From an uncultured Clostridia bacterium (GTDB lineage Bacteria > Bacillota > Clostridia > Christensenellales > Borkfalkiaceae), in the NCBI GenBank assembly GCA_947589335.1, contig CANPZH010000002.1:1-28347 (forward strand): a stretch of 28,347 nt of DNA, given 5' to 3'. Under the pieces are notes generated by a model that had not been told where the DNA came from, did no database searches, and worked only from the letters and a program-made list of their open reading frames with translations. Position 1 is the first letter of the stretch, and each line of letters opens with the position of its first letter. A program made the translations under genes and the position numbers. Below, in pieces: positions 17,490 to 23,493 of the stretch.

Positions 17490-17517
17490 TTGACTTTTCG
17501 GGGAGTCGGTGTATAAT
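17490..17517 (+). promoter_or_regulatory. Strong promoter reading into the structured RNA
   Basis: TTGACT (17490-17495), a 16-bp spacer and TATAAT (17512-17517). The predicted start is at about 17524, exactly where the first base of the closing stem of the downstream RNA lies. No open frame with a ribosome site follows, which supports a non-coding transcript. Confidence 0.75.
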
Positions 17518-17523
17518 GATAAT

Positions 17524-17608
17524 GAAGAGCGTCGTCGGATCAATGCGAGGGTGTATTCACCAGCACGGCAAATGACCGTGTGGCAGTCGCACCGGGAGCT
17601 CTTCTTTT
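17524..17608 (+). ncRNA. Structured small RNA next to a DUF3800 gene
   Basis: About 85 nt. The closing stem P1 pairs GAAGAGC (17524-17530) with GCTCTTC (17598-17604), then TTTTCT. Inside, CGG (17536-17538) pairs with CCG (17592-17594), and GCGA (17545-17548) with TCGC (17587-17590). Two hairpins fill the centre: GGTG-TATT-CACC (17550-17561), and CACGG-CAAATGA-CCGTG (17564-17580). The start coincides with the predicted transcription start, and the 3' end coincides with the DUF3800 stop codon region. Structured RNAs associated with DUF3800 genes (motifs DUF3800-I onward) are described in the RNA motif literature; assignment to one of them is inference. It is not a tRNA: there is no T-arm sequence and no CCA-compatible fold. 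Confidence 0.6.
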
Positions 17609-18331
17609 CTATGAGCAAATTTTGTTAGAGCTTAATTCGTCTTTGGTTGGTTTCATGTTATCATCAAAGAATTTTATGCCATATTTTATAGCCTGTGCTC
17701 CGCGCTTGTAGATGTGCTTTGATAGTGCTATGGCAAAACAAGGGAGCCGAAAACCATATGCACGCTCTTCATAGCAAAGGAACATGGAAGTTGCGCACAC
17801 ATCAGCAAGTTGTAGCATTTCCCAGCAAAGGGGAGACGTTGCGCTTATGTTTCCAAAAACAAGTGAAGCCACTTCGTTATCAGGGTAGGAAATCAATCTT
17901 TGTATATATTGTATCAGCTCCCCATCGCGCGATGTTCCGCGCGAGGACAAAACGATATCCGCATGTCTGTTTGTATCACGCAAGAGCCAAGATACCCGCT
18001 CCAACAGATAGCGGCAAGAATAATTGTACAATACGATTGGAGTAAGGCCTTGCTTTAACTTTGAAGTATCTATCAGCACATTGATGTAAGTAAAATTTTC
18101 GGAAGATAATGTTTTAACAATGTACGCTCTGCGTTCAAACTCTTTAATTTTGCGCATGTGAACTTCATGCACATTAAGCCTTGCCTTTATTTGAGCAAGG
18201 CTTTTTCTTATATTTTTTTCATCGTCGACATCAACAATGACTGCAGTGATAATAAACCACCGAGTGCCCTTATTCCATCCTAAATCTCCCGCTTCATCAA
18301 TGTAGACTGTGCTTTTTTTCGGATTTTCCAT
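17609..18331 (-). CDS. DUF3800 domain protein
   Basis: 240 residues. The family hallmarks are TVYIDEAGDLG near the N-terminus (residues ~8-18), a following hydrophobic strand (WFIITAVIVDV), EVHMRKIKEFE with the conserved His-x-x-Lys type turn, and LQLADVCATSMF toward the C-terminus. DUF3800 proteins are regarded as RNase H-fold-like, with acidic residues in the IDEAGD and LQLAD motifs, so a nuclease activity is plausible; this is family knowledge plus inference. The GC content is visibly lower than in the flanking genes, indicating separate acquisition. It is convergent with the small RNA at 17524-17608, whose 3' end meets this gene's stop. It lies between integrase and repressor, a usual position for prophage accessory cargo. 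The start ATG has AAAGGAG about 12 bp upstream, a long spacing. Confidence 0.85.
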   Translation of the reverse strand: MENPKKSTVYIDEAGDLGWNKGTRWFIITAVIVDVDDEKNIRKSLAQIKARLNVHEVHMRKIKEFERRAYIVKTLSSENFTYINVLIDTSKLKQGLTPIVLYNYSCRYLLERVSWLLRDTNRHADIVLSSRGTSRDGELIQYIQRLISYPDNEVASLVFGNISATSPLCWEMLQLADVCATSMFLCYEERAYGFRLPCFAIALSKHIYKRGAQAIKYGIKFFDDNMKPTKDELSSNKICS

Positions 18332-18387
18332 AGAGATACTACGCTCCTTTGTTTTTATATTCTTCCCATTTTTTATTCATTCGAGTT

Positions 18388-18404
18388 GGTAACAGTTTGT
18401 TACC
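18388..18404. promoter_or_regulatory. 17-bp operator-like palindrome, copy 1
   Basis: GGTAACAGTTTGTTACC, with perfect 7-bp arms and a 3-bp centre. A sister site at 18438-18454 shares both half-sites. It lies between the repressor stop and the DUF3800 start. No T-run follows, so an operator is more likely than a terminator. Confidence 0.5.
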
Positions 18405-18408
18405 GACT

Positions 18409-19089
18409 TCATATCCCTCCCTGTTCTGCTCTCAACCGGTAACAAATTGTTGCCGGTTCTTGTAATATCGCGATTCTGACCTCGACAACCTTCCCCAGAA
18501 TGATGAGCTCGTCCTTCTCCGTCACGGGGATCGGCTCGAAGTCAGGGTTCTCCGGCATGAGGAAGAGGCTCTGCCCGAACGTCCTGAAGCGCTTTACTGT
18601 TTGCTCGCCGTTCAGCATAGCGACGACGATTTCTCCGCTCTCGGCGCTCTCCTGCTTGTGGCATACGACGACGCTCCTGTCGAAGATTCCCGCGCCTTTC
18701 ATGGGGTTCCCGCTCACCCGCAACGCGAAGTACTCCTCCTTCGGACGATAGGAGATGTAGATGTATCCCTCGAGGCTCTCTTGCGATTCGATCGGCACGC
18801 CCGCGACGACTCGCCCGAGCAGAGGGATCGGGTAGAGATCGTTCAGCTCCACCTCGTTGGGGAGGGGAGGCGTCCCGGAGAGCCCGAGCGCCTTCTCGAT
18901 CGCCTGCACTGTGTCAAGACGGGGAGCCTTTACCTTTCCGCACATGATTTGTTCTACCGTACTTAACGGAATGCCTGATCGCTGAGCGATATCTTTGTTT
19001 GTCAAGGATAATTCATTGAAAGTAATATATCGCTTTTGATACGATCGTTTTTCATCAATTAAGCGCCTCCGTTTTTTCTTGTGGCTCAA
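18409..19089 (-). CDS. LexA/CI-like phage repressor (HTH + S24 domain), probably frameshifted and cleavage-dead
   Basis: The helix-turn-helix region (LTNKDIAQRSGIPLSTVEQIM) is followed by a LexA/CI S24 domain with the cleavage site VVAGVP, the Lys of the catalytic dyad (GEQTVKRF) and a normal C-terminus. The nucleophile is missing: the usual G-[DN]-S-M reads GNPM, a codon CCC where TCC would give Ser. The open frame begins at TTG 19089, which has no ribosome site and is covered by a likely -10 box (19089-19094). A GGAGG (19066-19070) instead points to TTG/ATG at 19058/19055 in another frame. That frame encodes MKNDRIKSDILLSMNYP, an excellent first HTH helix, then hits TGA at 19002-19004. One lost base near 19004-19009 would join the two. 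Most likely an inactivated lysogeny repressor of the prophage; a functional 226-residue protein with an altered N-terminus remains possible. Confidence 0.8.
   Translation of the reverse strand: MSHKKKRRRLIDEKRSYQKRYITFNELSLTNKDIAQRSGIPLSTVEQIMCGKVKAPRLDTVQAIEKALGLSGTPPLPNEVELNDLYPIPLLGRVVAGVPIESQESLEGYIYISYRPKEEYFALRVSGNPMKGAGIFDRSVVVCHKQESAESGEIVVAMLNGEQTVKRFRTFGQSLFLMPENPDFEPIPVTEKDELIILGKVVEVRIAILQEPATICYRLRAEQGGI
18438..18454. promoter_or_regulatory. 17-bp operator-like palindrome, copy 2
   Basis: GGTAACAAATTGTTGCC, one mismatch from perfect symmetry, 50 bp centre-to-centre from copy 1. It lies inside the 3' end of the repressor frame (residues PATICYR). The outer bases ACC/GGT extend the symmetry. 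Confidence 0.5.
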
Positions 19090-19118
19090 TTATAAAAAAA
19101 AACCGTTGAAAAAAGCAA
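19089..19118 (-). promoter_or_regulatory. Repressor promoter (minus strand)
   Basis: Reading on the minus strand, TTGCTT (19118-19113), an 18-bp spacer and TATAAT (19094-19089). Transcription would begin near 19082, downstream of the TTG at 19089. This argues that the true repressor start is at 19058/19055. Confidence 0.5.
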
Positions 19119-19122
19119 TATT

Positions 19123-19156
19123 TTTTCCGAAAAACGCTTGACAACCAATCGGAAAA
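19123..19156. promoter_or_regulatory. Divergent operator region between repressor and early genes
   Basis: TTTTCCGA (19123-19130) and TCGGAAAA (19149-19156) form an 8-bp inverted repeat centred between the two transcription units. A plus-strand TTGACA (19138-19143) lies inside it, but no well-spaced -10 is evident. A candidate repressor-binding site controlling the early genes. Confidence 0.4.
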
Positions 19157-19179
19157 TATCATCAAAAAGGAGAATCGAA

Positions 19180-19452
19180 ATGAAAAAGTTCGTATGTGAC
19201 TTCGGGTGCGTTGCGGTCTATGAGGAAGACGGCGCGTTCACTGCCTTCACGAAGGGCGGGAAGCGGCTCTACCGCGGCAAGGACAGGACGCGTGCCGTTG
19301 ACGCGGCGAAGGAATACGCGGACAAAGTGTGCCGCGCCGATCGTTCCAAACCGGACCGGGCGATCGCGTTGGCGGAGCCGAATGTCGGCGGCAAACTGTT
19401 TGAGCGGAAATACTTTCCGTGCAGATCGTGCGCCTGGCTGAAAAATATTTAA
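19180..19452 (+). CDS. Small phage early protein, function unknown
   Basis: 90 residues, not recognised. The ATG at 19180 has AAGGAG 8 bp upstream; the frame's upstream extension to 19138 lacks a ribosome site. It is basic, with four Cys, including a terminal CRSC pair that may bind a metal. It is the first gene of the plus-strand early operon, 11 bp before the annealing-protein gene, a position often held by small regulators or accessory proteins. Confidence 0.7.
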   Translation: MKKFVCDFGCVAVYEEDGAFTAFTKGGKRLYRGKDRTRAVDAAKEYADKVCRADRSKPDRAIALAEPNVGGKLFERKYFPCRSCAWLKNI

Positions 19453-19463
19453 GGAGAAGAAGG

Positions 19464-20219
19464 ATGATGCAAGAAGAGAATGGAATGGATGCGGCGAAGA
19501 ATCTGGAACTCTACAACAGGACCCGGGCTGTGCCGGAAGAGGCAAAGCGCGAGATCCAAGGCGGACCGCTGAACGGCAAGACGGACGTCAATCCGATGTT
19601 CCGGATCAAAAAATTGACAGAGGTCTTCGGACCCGCGGGGAAAGGCTGGTATACTGTTCCTATCAGAAAGTGGACGGAAAAGGGCTATGGCGATGACGTC
19701 GCGGCATTCGTGGACATCGAACTGTACGTGAAGTACGGCGAGGAGTGGAGCAAACCGATTCCCGGCACGGGCGGGAGCATGCTCGTCTCGCACAATAAAA
19801 ACGGGACTTTCACGGACGACGAGGCGTTCAAGAAGGCGTACACAGACGCGATCTCCGTAGCGGCGAAGGCGCTCGGCGTGGCAGCGGACGTCTATTGGGA
19901 TCAGGATCCGACGAAGTATCCGCACGGGGACGGCAGCGAGGGCCCCGCAGGCCGCAGAGAGCCGAAAAAGCCGTCTCACGCGCCTGCAGGCGGGCGCACA
20001 GGGGACGGCGCCCACGGCGCGGGAGAGCCGAAAAGGGCGGGGATCATGCTCTCCGATCTGCGCAACTTCGGCGTCGGGAACATCGCGGGGATCTCAAAAT
20101 ATCTTGCGAATAAGTTCGGGAAGCCGATCGCACAGCTAAGCGAAGAGGAGACGGCGGCCGCATGGGAATATCTTCGCAAAAAGAAGGCGGAAAGCGAAGC
20201 GGGCGGAGGCGGTGCATGA
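19464..20219 (+). CDS. Phage recombination protein, Rad52/Sak-like single-strand annealing family (tentative)
   Basis: 251 residues from ATG 19464 (AAGGAG 7 bp upstream); the ATG at 19467 is equivalent. The core at ~20-140 (NPMFRIKKLTEVFG, GWYTVPIRKWTE, AAFVDIELYVKYG, IPGTGGSMLVSH, TDAISVAAKALGVAADVY) matches a protein family common in Clostridia phages and related to Rad52/Sak annealing proteins. A Pro/Gly-rich linker (~150-195) and a C-terminal small domain (LSDLRNFGVGNIAGISKYL) follow. It is expected to anneal single strands during phage recombination and replication. The neighbours (NinB-like, replication and DnaC-like genes) support this. The start overlaps nothing; the stop overlaps the next ATG (ATGA). 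The family assignment is from recall and not tested. Confidence 0.65.
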   Translation: MMQEENGMDAAKNLELYNRTRAVPEEAKREIQGGPLNGKTDVNPMFRIKKLTEVFGPAGKGWYTVPIRKWTEKGYGDDVAAFVDIELYVKYGEEWSKPIPGTGGSMLVSHNKNGTFTDDEAFKKAYTDAISVAAKALGVAADVYWDQDPTKYPHGDGSEGPAGRREPKKPSHAPAGGRTGDGAHGAGEPKRAGIMLSDLRNFGVGNIAGISKYLANKFGKPIAQLSEEETAAAWEYLRKKKAESEAGGGGA

Positions 20220-20770
20220 GCAAGTTTTTGTCCGACCGCGTCTACCGCATGACGGATGAGGAGGGAGACCTCATCGTGAGCTGCGTGGTGAAGGGGAGCG
20301 ACCGCCAAAGCGCGCGGCTCGCCGTCGAAGAGATGAAGGGCGCGAAGAAGCTCTTGGTCGAGATCAAGGAGTACAAGTCAAGGCGCTCTCTCGGGCAGAA
20401 CCGTCTCCTTTGGTCGCTCCTCGGGAAGATGGCGGAGGCGGTCTCCGGCAAGAGGGACAGGGAGAGCACGGAGGACTGTTATGCCTACGTGCTCGAGGAG
20501 GCCAACGTCAAGAGCGATTTCCTCTGCGCCCTGCCGGAGGCGGAGCCGGCGCTGAGAGAGGCGTTCCGCGTCGTCCGGAAGATCGGAGAGCGGAACATCA
20601 ACGGGAAGACGCTCAACGTCTACAGGTACTACGTCGGGAGTTCGAAGTACGACGTCGCAGAGATGACGCTCCTGATCGAAACGGCGCTCGACCGCCTTGC
20701 GCAGCTCGGCGTCACCGATTCCGAGATCAATCTCGCAAGGGGCGAATACCTTGCAAAGTCGATTTTTTGA
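20216..20770 (+). CDS. Phage NinB-like recombination-associated protein (tentative)
   Basis: 184 residues. The ATG at 20216 overlaps the preceding stop (ATGA) and has GGAGG upstream; the longer frame from 20162 lies inside the previous gene. The segment SRRSLGQNRLLWSLLGKMAE is the hallmark of the NinB/Orf-type group, in which a QNrxLW motif precedes a helical domain that aids recombination of single-stranded DNA. The remainder (YAYVLEEANVKSDF, TLNVYRYYVGSSKYDVAEMT) is seen in many siphovirus early regions of Firmicutes. Function is inferred from that motif and its place beside the annealing protein. Confidence 0.55.
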   Translation: MSKFLSDRVYRMTDEEGDLIVSCVVKGSDRQSARLAVEEMKGAKKLLVEIKEYKSRRSLGQNRLLWSLLGKMAEAVSGKRDRESTEDCYAYVLEEANVKSDFLCALPEAEPALREAFRVVRKIGERNINGKTLNVYRYYVGSSKYDVAEMTLLIETALDRLAQLGVTDSEINLARGEYLAKSIF

Positions 20771-20788
20771 GGGCATGGAGTCTGAGTA

Positions 20789-21550
20789 ATGAACGGATTT
20801 ACGTTTTTTCGGAACTACTACGAGGCGATCAACGATCCCAGGAACGGATTGTCGGAGGAGGAGCAGGGGCACATCTACAATGCGATCTTTGCTTACATGT
20901 TCGACGGCGAGGAGCCGGAACTCGAGGGCGCGTGCAGGATGGCGTTCAATCTCATCAAGGTGTCGCTCGATCTCTCCAAGACCCGTTCCGAAGCGGGAAG
21001 ATCGGGAGCAAATGCGCGGCAAACGCCAAGCAAACCCTCGGCAAACGATAAGCAAACGCCAAGCAAACCCTCGGCAAACGATAAGCAAACGGCAAGCATG
21101 CCCGACTTTGCTTGCGGTTTGCCTCTTCAAGAAGAAAGAAGAAAGAAACAAGAAGATAGAGACGAGACGGGACAAAACGCGCCCGCGGGCGCGCGCGAGA
21201 GCGGAGAGGCGCCCGGGGAGGATGTGATCCATGAGATCGCCGCCTACAAGGCATTCCTGAAGAACCATCCGAAGATCCTCGTGGACATCACCAACCCCGG
21301 CCTGATCTCCGGCGTGGATTGGGAGCTTTTGGACAAGAAGATCGGGGAGAGCCGCATCTTAAAGCCAAAACGAAGCCTCAACTGGCTGCTCGGGCACTAC
21401 CGCGAGATCCTCGGGAACAGCTACAGGGACTTCGAACGTACGGCGGAGAATGCGGAGGCGGAAAAGGCCGCAAAGATGCGGGAGGCATTCTACCGCGATC
21501 ACCCATGGATGAAGGAGGGGGACGATGATGGGGACAATGACGGCAGCTAA
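20789..21550 (+). CDS. Phage replication-initiator-like protein (DUF6291-type N-terminus)
   Basis: 253 residues. The N-terminal ~65 residues (FFRNYYEAINDPRNGLSEEEQ ... LIKVSLDLSKTRSEAG) match the DUF6291-type domain found in phage replication proteins. A low-complexity linker with two 11-residue repeats (SKPSANDKQTP) follows, then a charged stretch and a C-terminal domain (LLDKKIGESRILKPKRSLNWLLGHYREILG) like the primosome-associated ends of such proteins. It probably recruits the DnaC-like loader encoded next, with which it overlaps by 26 bp. The start ATG has GGAG 8 bp upstream. The C-terminal tail is very acidic (EGDDDGDNDGS). Confidence 0.65.
   Translation: MNGFTFFRNYYEAINDPRNGLSEEEQGHIYNAIFAYMFDGEEPELEGACRMAFNLIKVSLDLSKTRSEAGRSGANARQTPSKPSANDKQTPSKPSANDKQTASMPDFACGLPLQEERRKKQEDRDETGQNAPAGARESGEAPGEDVIHEIAAYKAFLKNHPKILVDITNPGLISGVDWELLDKKIGESRILKPKRSLNWLLGHYREILGNSYRDFERTAENAEAEKAAKMREAFYRDHPWMKEGDDDGDNDGS
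21020..21085 (+). repeat. Two exact 33-bp tandem repeats in the replication gene
   Basis: The unit begins CAAACGCCAAGCAAACC and ends CAAACGATAAG. Copies lie at 21020-21052 and 21053-21085, plus a partial third. In-frame, encoding an 11-residue linker repeat. In phage initiator genes such repeats can double as origin iterons, so an origin function is possible but unproven. Confidence 0.75.
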
Positions 21551-22400
21551 GGACGCGCTCACTTTCTTTTCGCCGGAGGAGTATGCCCGGAAGAAGGAAA
21601 AGATCCTTTCCTCGTACGATCCGGCGATTGAGATGAACGTCGGCGGAAGTCTCTTCTGCAGGGTCTGCAAACAGCCTACGGTCTACGACGATCCATCCCG
21701 CCTGTTCATCGCAAGGTGCGTCTGCCGGTGCAGGCTCGAGGAGGAGCGGCGCGCGAAACAGGCACAGGAGAGGTCGGAGCGGGCAAAGCGCTTCCGGGAA
21801 GCCGCCGAGAAGATGAACGTACTCGGAAGGGCCTATGCCGGCGCGGGGTTCTACTCGATATCGCTCTCCGGCGCCGAAGACAGCTACATACGCGCAGTCG
21901 AGCGGTGCGAGAAGTTCTGCAACAACTTCGACGCGGTGCGAAAGAGCGGGCACGGCATCTGGCTGTGGGGCGATACCGGCGTCGGGAAGACGTTCATCGG
22001 GGCGTGCATGCTCCGCCTGCTCGAAAAGGACGGCAGAATGTGCATCTTCACCTCCGCCGAAAAGATCCTCGACGAAGTCCGGGCGACCTACAAGAGCGCG
22101 ACGGAGACGGCGAAGGAAATCAAGGAGATCCTCGTGAACGCGGAGGTGCTCTTTATCGACCGGATCGACGAGACGAGAGGGAAGACGGAAAGCGCGGTTC
22201 AGACGATCGCGGAGATCGTGCGCTCGAGAGACGACGACCGCCGTCCGACGGTCATTCTTTCACGGGTCTCGATGGCGGACTATGCCGCACAGAGCGGCAT
22301 GGACCGCGGGATCCTTGACAGACTTTCTGCGAGAATGGCGAGCATGAAGCTCGTCGGGAAAAACCGGTTCCTTTCGATGCCGGGGGAAATGGAATTTTGA
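21525..22400 (+). CDS. DnaC-like phage helicase loader / AAA+ ATPase
   Basis: 291 residues. The N-terminal zinc-type cluster (CRVCKQP ... ARCVCRC) is followed by a coiled basic helix, then the AAA+ core: Walker A GDTGVGKTF (~149-157), a Walker-B-like VLFIDRIDE, and a sensor/arginine region (ILDRLSARM). This matches phage DnaC/DnaI loaders, which place replicative helicase on DNA. Two departures are visible. The usual second Asp of Walker B (IDD) is Arg, and the sensor-1 [ST]N is replaced by ILSRVS. Both could weaken ATP hydrolysis. The ATG at 21525 (or 21528) has GGAGGGG upstream and overlaps the replication protein by 26 bp. Confidence 0.8.
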   Translation: MMGTMTAAKDALTFFSPEEYARKKEKILSSYDPAIEMNVGGSLFCRVCKQPTVYDDPSRLFIARCVCRCRLEEERRAKQAQERSERAKRFREAAEKMNVLGRAYAGAGFYSISLSGAEDSYIRAVERCEKFCNNFDAVRKSGHGIWLWGDTGVGKTFIGACMLRLLEKDGRMCIFTSAEKILDEVRATYKSATETAKEIKEILVNAEVLFIDRIDETRGKTESAVQTIAEIVRSRDDDRRPTVILSRVSMADYAAQSGMDRGILDRLSARMASMKLVGKNRFLSMPGEMEF

Positions 22401-22412
22401 AGCGGAGGAAGC

Positions 22413-22571
22413 ATGAATACGCTTGAGATCAAAGAGGACAAAGACAAGGCGGCAGTGGTGTCGATCCTTGCGATGAACGGCTACACGGTGCGCATCGTGT
22501 CCGTAAAAGACGGCAACAGGACAAAGAGAGTGGTCCAATACGAAAAAAACGGAGGGAAGAGCGATGAATAA
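22413..22571 (+). CDS. Small phage protein (52 aa), function unknown
   Basis: ATG at 22413, with GGAGG five bases upstream, in the early operon between the DnaC-like gene and ssb. It encodes MNTLEIKEDKDKAAVVSIL... and a predicted strand-rich, basic C-terminal half (YTVRIVSVKDGNRTKRVVQY). It overlaps the ssb start by 8 bp. Not recognised, but the ribosome site and tight spacing make it a likely gene. Confidence 0.6.
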   Translation: MNTLEIKEDKDKAAVVSILAMNGYTVRIVSVKDGNRTKRVVQYEKNGGKSDE

Positions 22572-22631
22572 GGCGTTTTTGATCGGAAATCTGACGCGCG
22601 ATCCCGAACTGACGGAGACGGCGGGCGGCGT

Positions 22632-22766
22632 ATGCGTAAAGTCGGTGCGCGTCTCTGCAAGCATTATACTTTCAAGGACGCGCTTGGTGGCAAATGCGAT
22701 TATGCACATCGCGTCACCCGCCCGCCGCAGTCGTGGTGCTATGTGGAGGGACATGTTCCCGGATAG
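22632..22766 (+). pseudogene. Remnant of a Cys-rich small phage protein
   Basis: In the frame offset from ssb, from ~22650 the sequence reads RLCKHYTFKDALGGKCDYAH, then RVTRPPQSWCYVEG and a stop at 22764. The Cys spacing and RPPQSWCYVE ending match small zinc-binding phage proteins. An ATG at 22632 exists but its first codons are ssb sequence in the wrong frame, so the true 5' end is missing. It marks the far side of a deletion joining ssb to this gene. Confidence 0.5.
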
Positions 22767-22856
22767 GGGCGGATGCGCCTCGTCCCACAAGGAATGGTTA
22801 TCACGGTGCAAAACCAACCCGCCATGGCGGTTCCTAAGGAAAAAGTATAGACGAAA

Positions 22857-22882
22857 GCCCGCTCTGGGGATGCAGAGCGGGC
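22857..22882 (-). terminator. Hairpin ending the toxin-antitoxin transcript
   Basis: GCCCGCTCTG and CAGAGCGGGC form a perfect 10-bp stem with a 6-nt loop. On the minus strand it is followed by TTTCGTC and further T-rich sequence, 10 bp beyond the toxin stop. It suits a rho-independent terminator for the minus-strand cassette. Confidence 0.65.
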
Positions 22883-22891
22883 GGACAGAAA

Positions 22892-23152
22892 TCAGTTTTC
22901 ACCGTAGTGCGTCCACATACGAAGAATGATGACACGCTTTGTCTCTTCTTCTACACGGTAGACGAGGCGGTGCTGTAGGTTGATCCTGCGGGAATAAGCA
23001 CCGGATAGATCACCGACAAGTTTTTCATAAGGCGGTTGAAACGGATCGGACTCCAAAGTCTCCATGAGGCGTTTCACCTTCTCACGGAGATTGCTTGTCC
23101 GGATCTTCTGCAGATCCTTTTCTGCTTGGCGGTCAAGACGTATTTCGTACAT
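22892..23152 (-). CDS. Txe/YoeB family toxin (ribosome-dependent mRNA endonuclease)
   Basis: 86 residues beginning MYEIRLDRQAEKDLQK. The sequence carries all family signatures: the central PYEKLVGDLSGAYSRRIN, HRLVYRV, and the C-terminal ILRMWTHYGEN with the catalytic His-Tyr pair and an Arg in SRRIN. YoeB/Txe toxins bind the ribosomal A site and cut mRNA. The longer frame to 23287 runs through the antitoxin gene and is rejected. The start codon follows the antitoxin stop by one base (TGA-G-ATG), giving coupled translation. The minus-strand orientation opposes all surrounding phage genes, so this is an inserted cassette. Confidence 0.93.
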   Translation of the reverse strand: MYEIRLDRQAEKDLQKIRTSNLREKVKRLMETLESDPFQPPYEKLVGDLSGAYSRRINLQHRLVYRVEEETKRVIILRMWTHYGEN

Positions 23153-23153
23153 C

Positions 23154-23405
23154 TCAAAGCTCCTTCCGCCAATCAAAGACGCGGCATTCATCCGAAGGAG
23201 TCTGAAGCCCTTCCTTGATCGATTCAGCCATGCCGGGGATCCCGCAGAGGAAGCAGGTCTCTTCGAGGCTACGGAGATACTCTTCACTTACAATCGCGGC
23301 ATTTCCGTTTTTGGTTGTGACGATGATTTTCTCATCATTGGAAGCCGCGGCATCGAGATATCCGAAGAGGTTTTTGCGCAAAGTGGTGGCATTGGTGATG
23401 GACAT
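23154..23405 (-). CDS. YefM/Phd family antitoxin
   Basis: 83 residues from MSITNATTLRKNLFGYLDAA, the classical Phd/YefM DNA-binding N-terminus. The middle carries IIVTTKNGNAAIVSEEYLRSLEET. The C-terminal part (residues ~60-83) would wrap the toxin. The start ATG at 23405 has GGAGG 7 bp upstream; the longer frame to 23495 includes the promoter and is not translated. It neutralises the neighbouring Txe-type toxin and represses the shared promoter, whose operator lies immediately upstream. Confidence 0.93.
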   Translation of the reverse strand: MSITNATTLRKNLFGYLDAAASNDEKIIVTTKNGNAAIVSEEYLRSLEETCFLCGIPGMAESIKEGLQTPSDECRVFDWRKEL

Positions 23406-23418
23406 AGAAGAACCTCCT

Positions 23419-23465
23419 ATACTACATAGTATGTACATTATAGCGTACATTTTACGAACTGTCAA
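23419..23465 (-). promoter_or_regulatory. Toxin-antitoxin promoter and operator
   Basis: On the minus strand, TTGACA (23465-23460), a 17-bp spacer and TATAAT (23442-23437) form a full-consensus promoter. Overlapping and just downstream are a TGTACA core, like the hexamer in yefM-yoeB operators, and an ATACTA/TAGTAT inverted pair near 23419-23432. This arrangement is the usual autorepressed design. Confidence 0.85.
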
Positions 23466-23493
23466 GCGCTTGTAAGCAGTTTTGTCGGATAGC

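Larger units (their letters stand above)
22564..22929 (+). pseudogene. ssb: Truncated single-stranded DNA-binding protein gene
   Basis: The first ~30 residues (MNKAFLIGNLTRDPELTETA ... GVCVKSVRV) are the N-terminal strand of an SSB OB-fold. The sequence then loses all SSB character after about 22654, though the frame stays open to 22929 through unrelated sequence, crossing the hairpin and the antisense of the toxin gene's end. The OB-fold core and acidic tail are absent, so it cannot encode working SSB. The break lies next to the toxin-antitoxin insertion, which is probably connected. Confidence 0.75.

Noticed and set aside
17524..17604. tRNA reading of the 7-bp closing stem
   Set aside because: No T-arm consensus, no anticodon arm of proper size, two short hairpins in the wrong places.
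17524..17608. Type III toxin-antitoxin (ToxIN-like) RNA antitoxin
   Set aside because: No tandem short repeats in the RNA, and the neighbouring protein is DUF3800, not ToxN.
17695..18045. 116-codon plus-strand frame within the DUF3800 gene
   Set aside because: Antisense to a clearly recognisable DUF3800 coding region and without a ribosome site.
22773..22850. 25-codon frame starting MRLVPQGMVITVQ
   Set aside because: Too short to support; it may be the end of a deleted phage gene but no family is recognisable.
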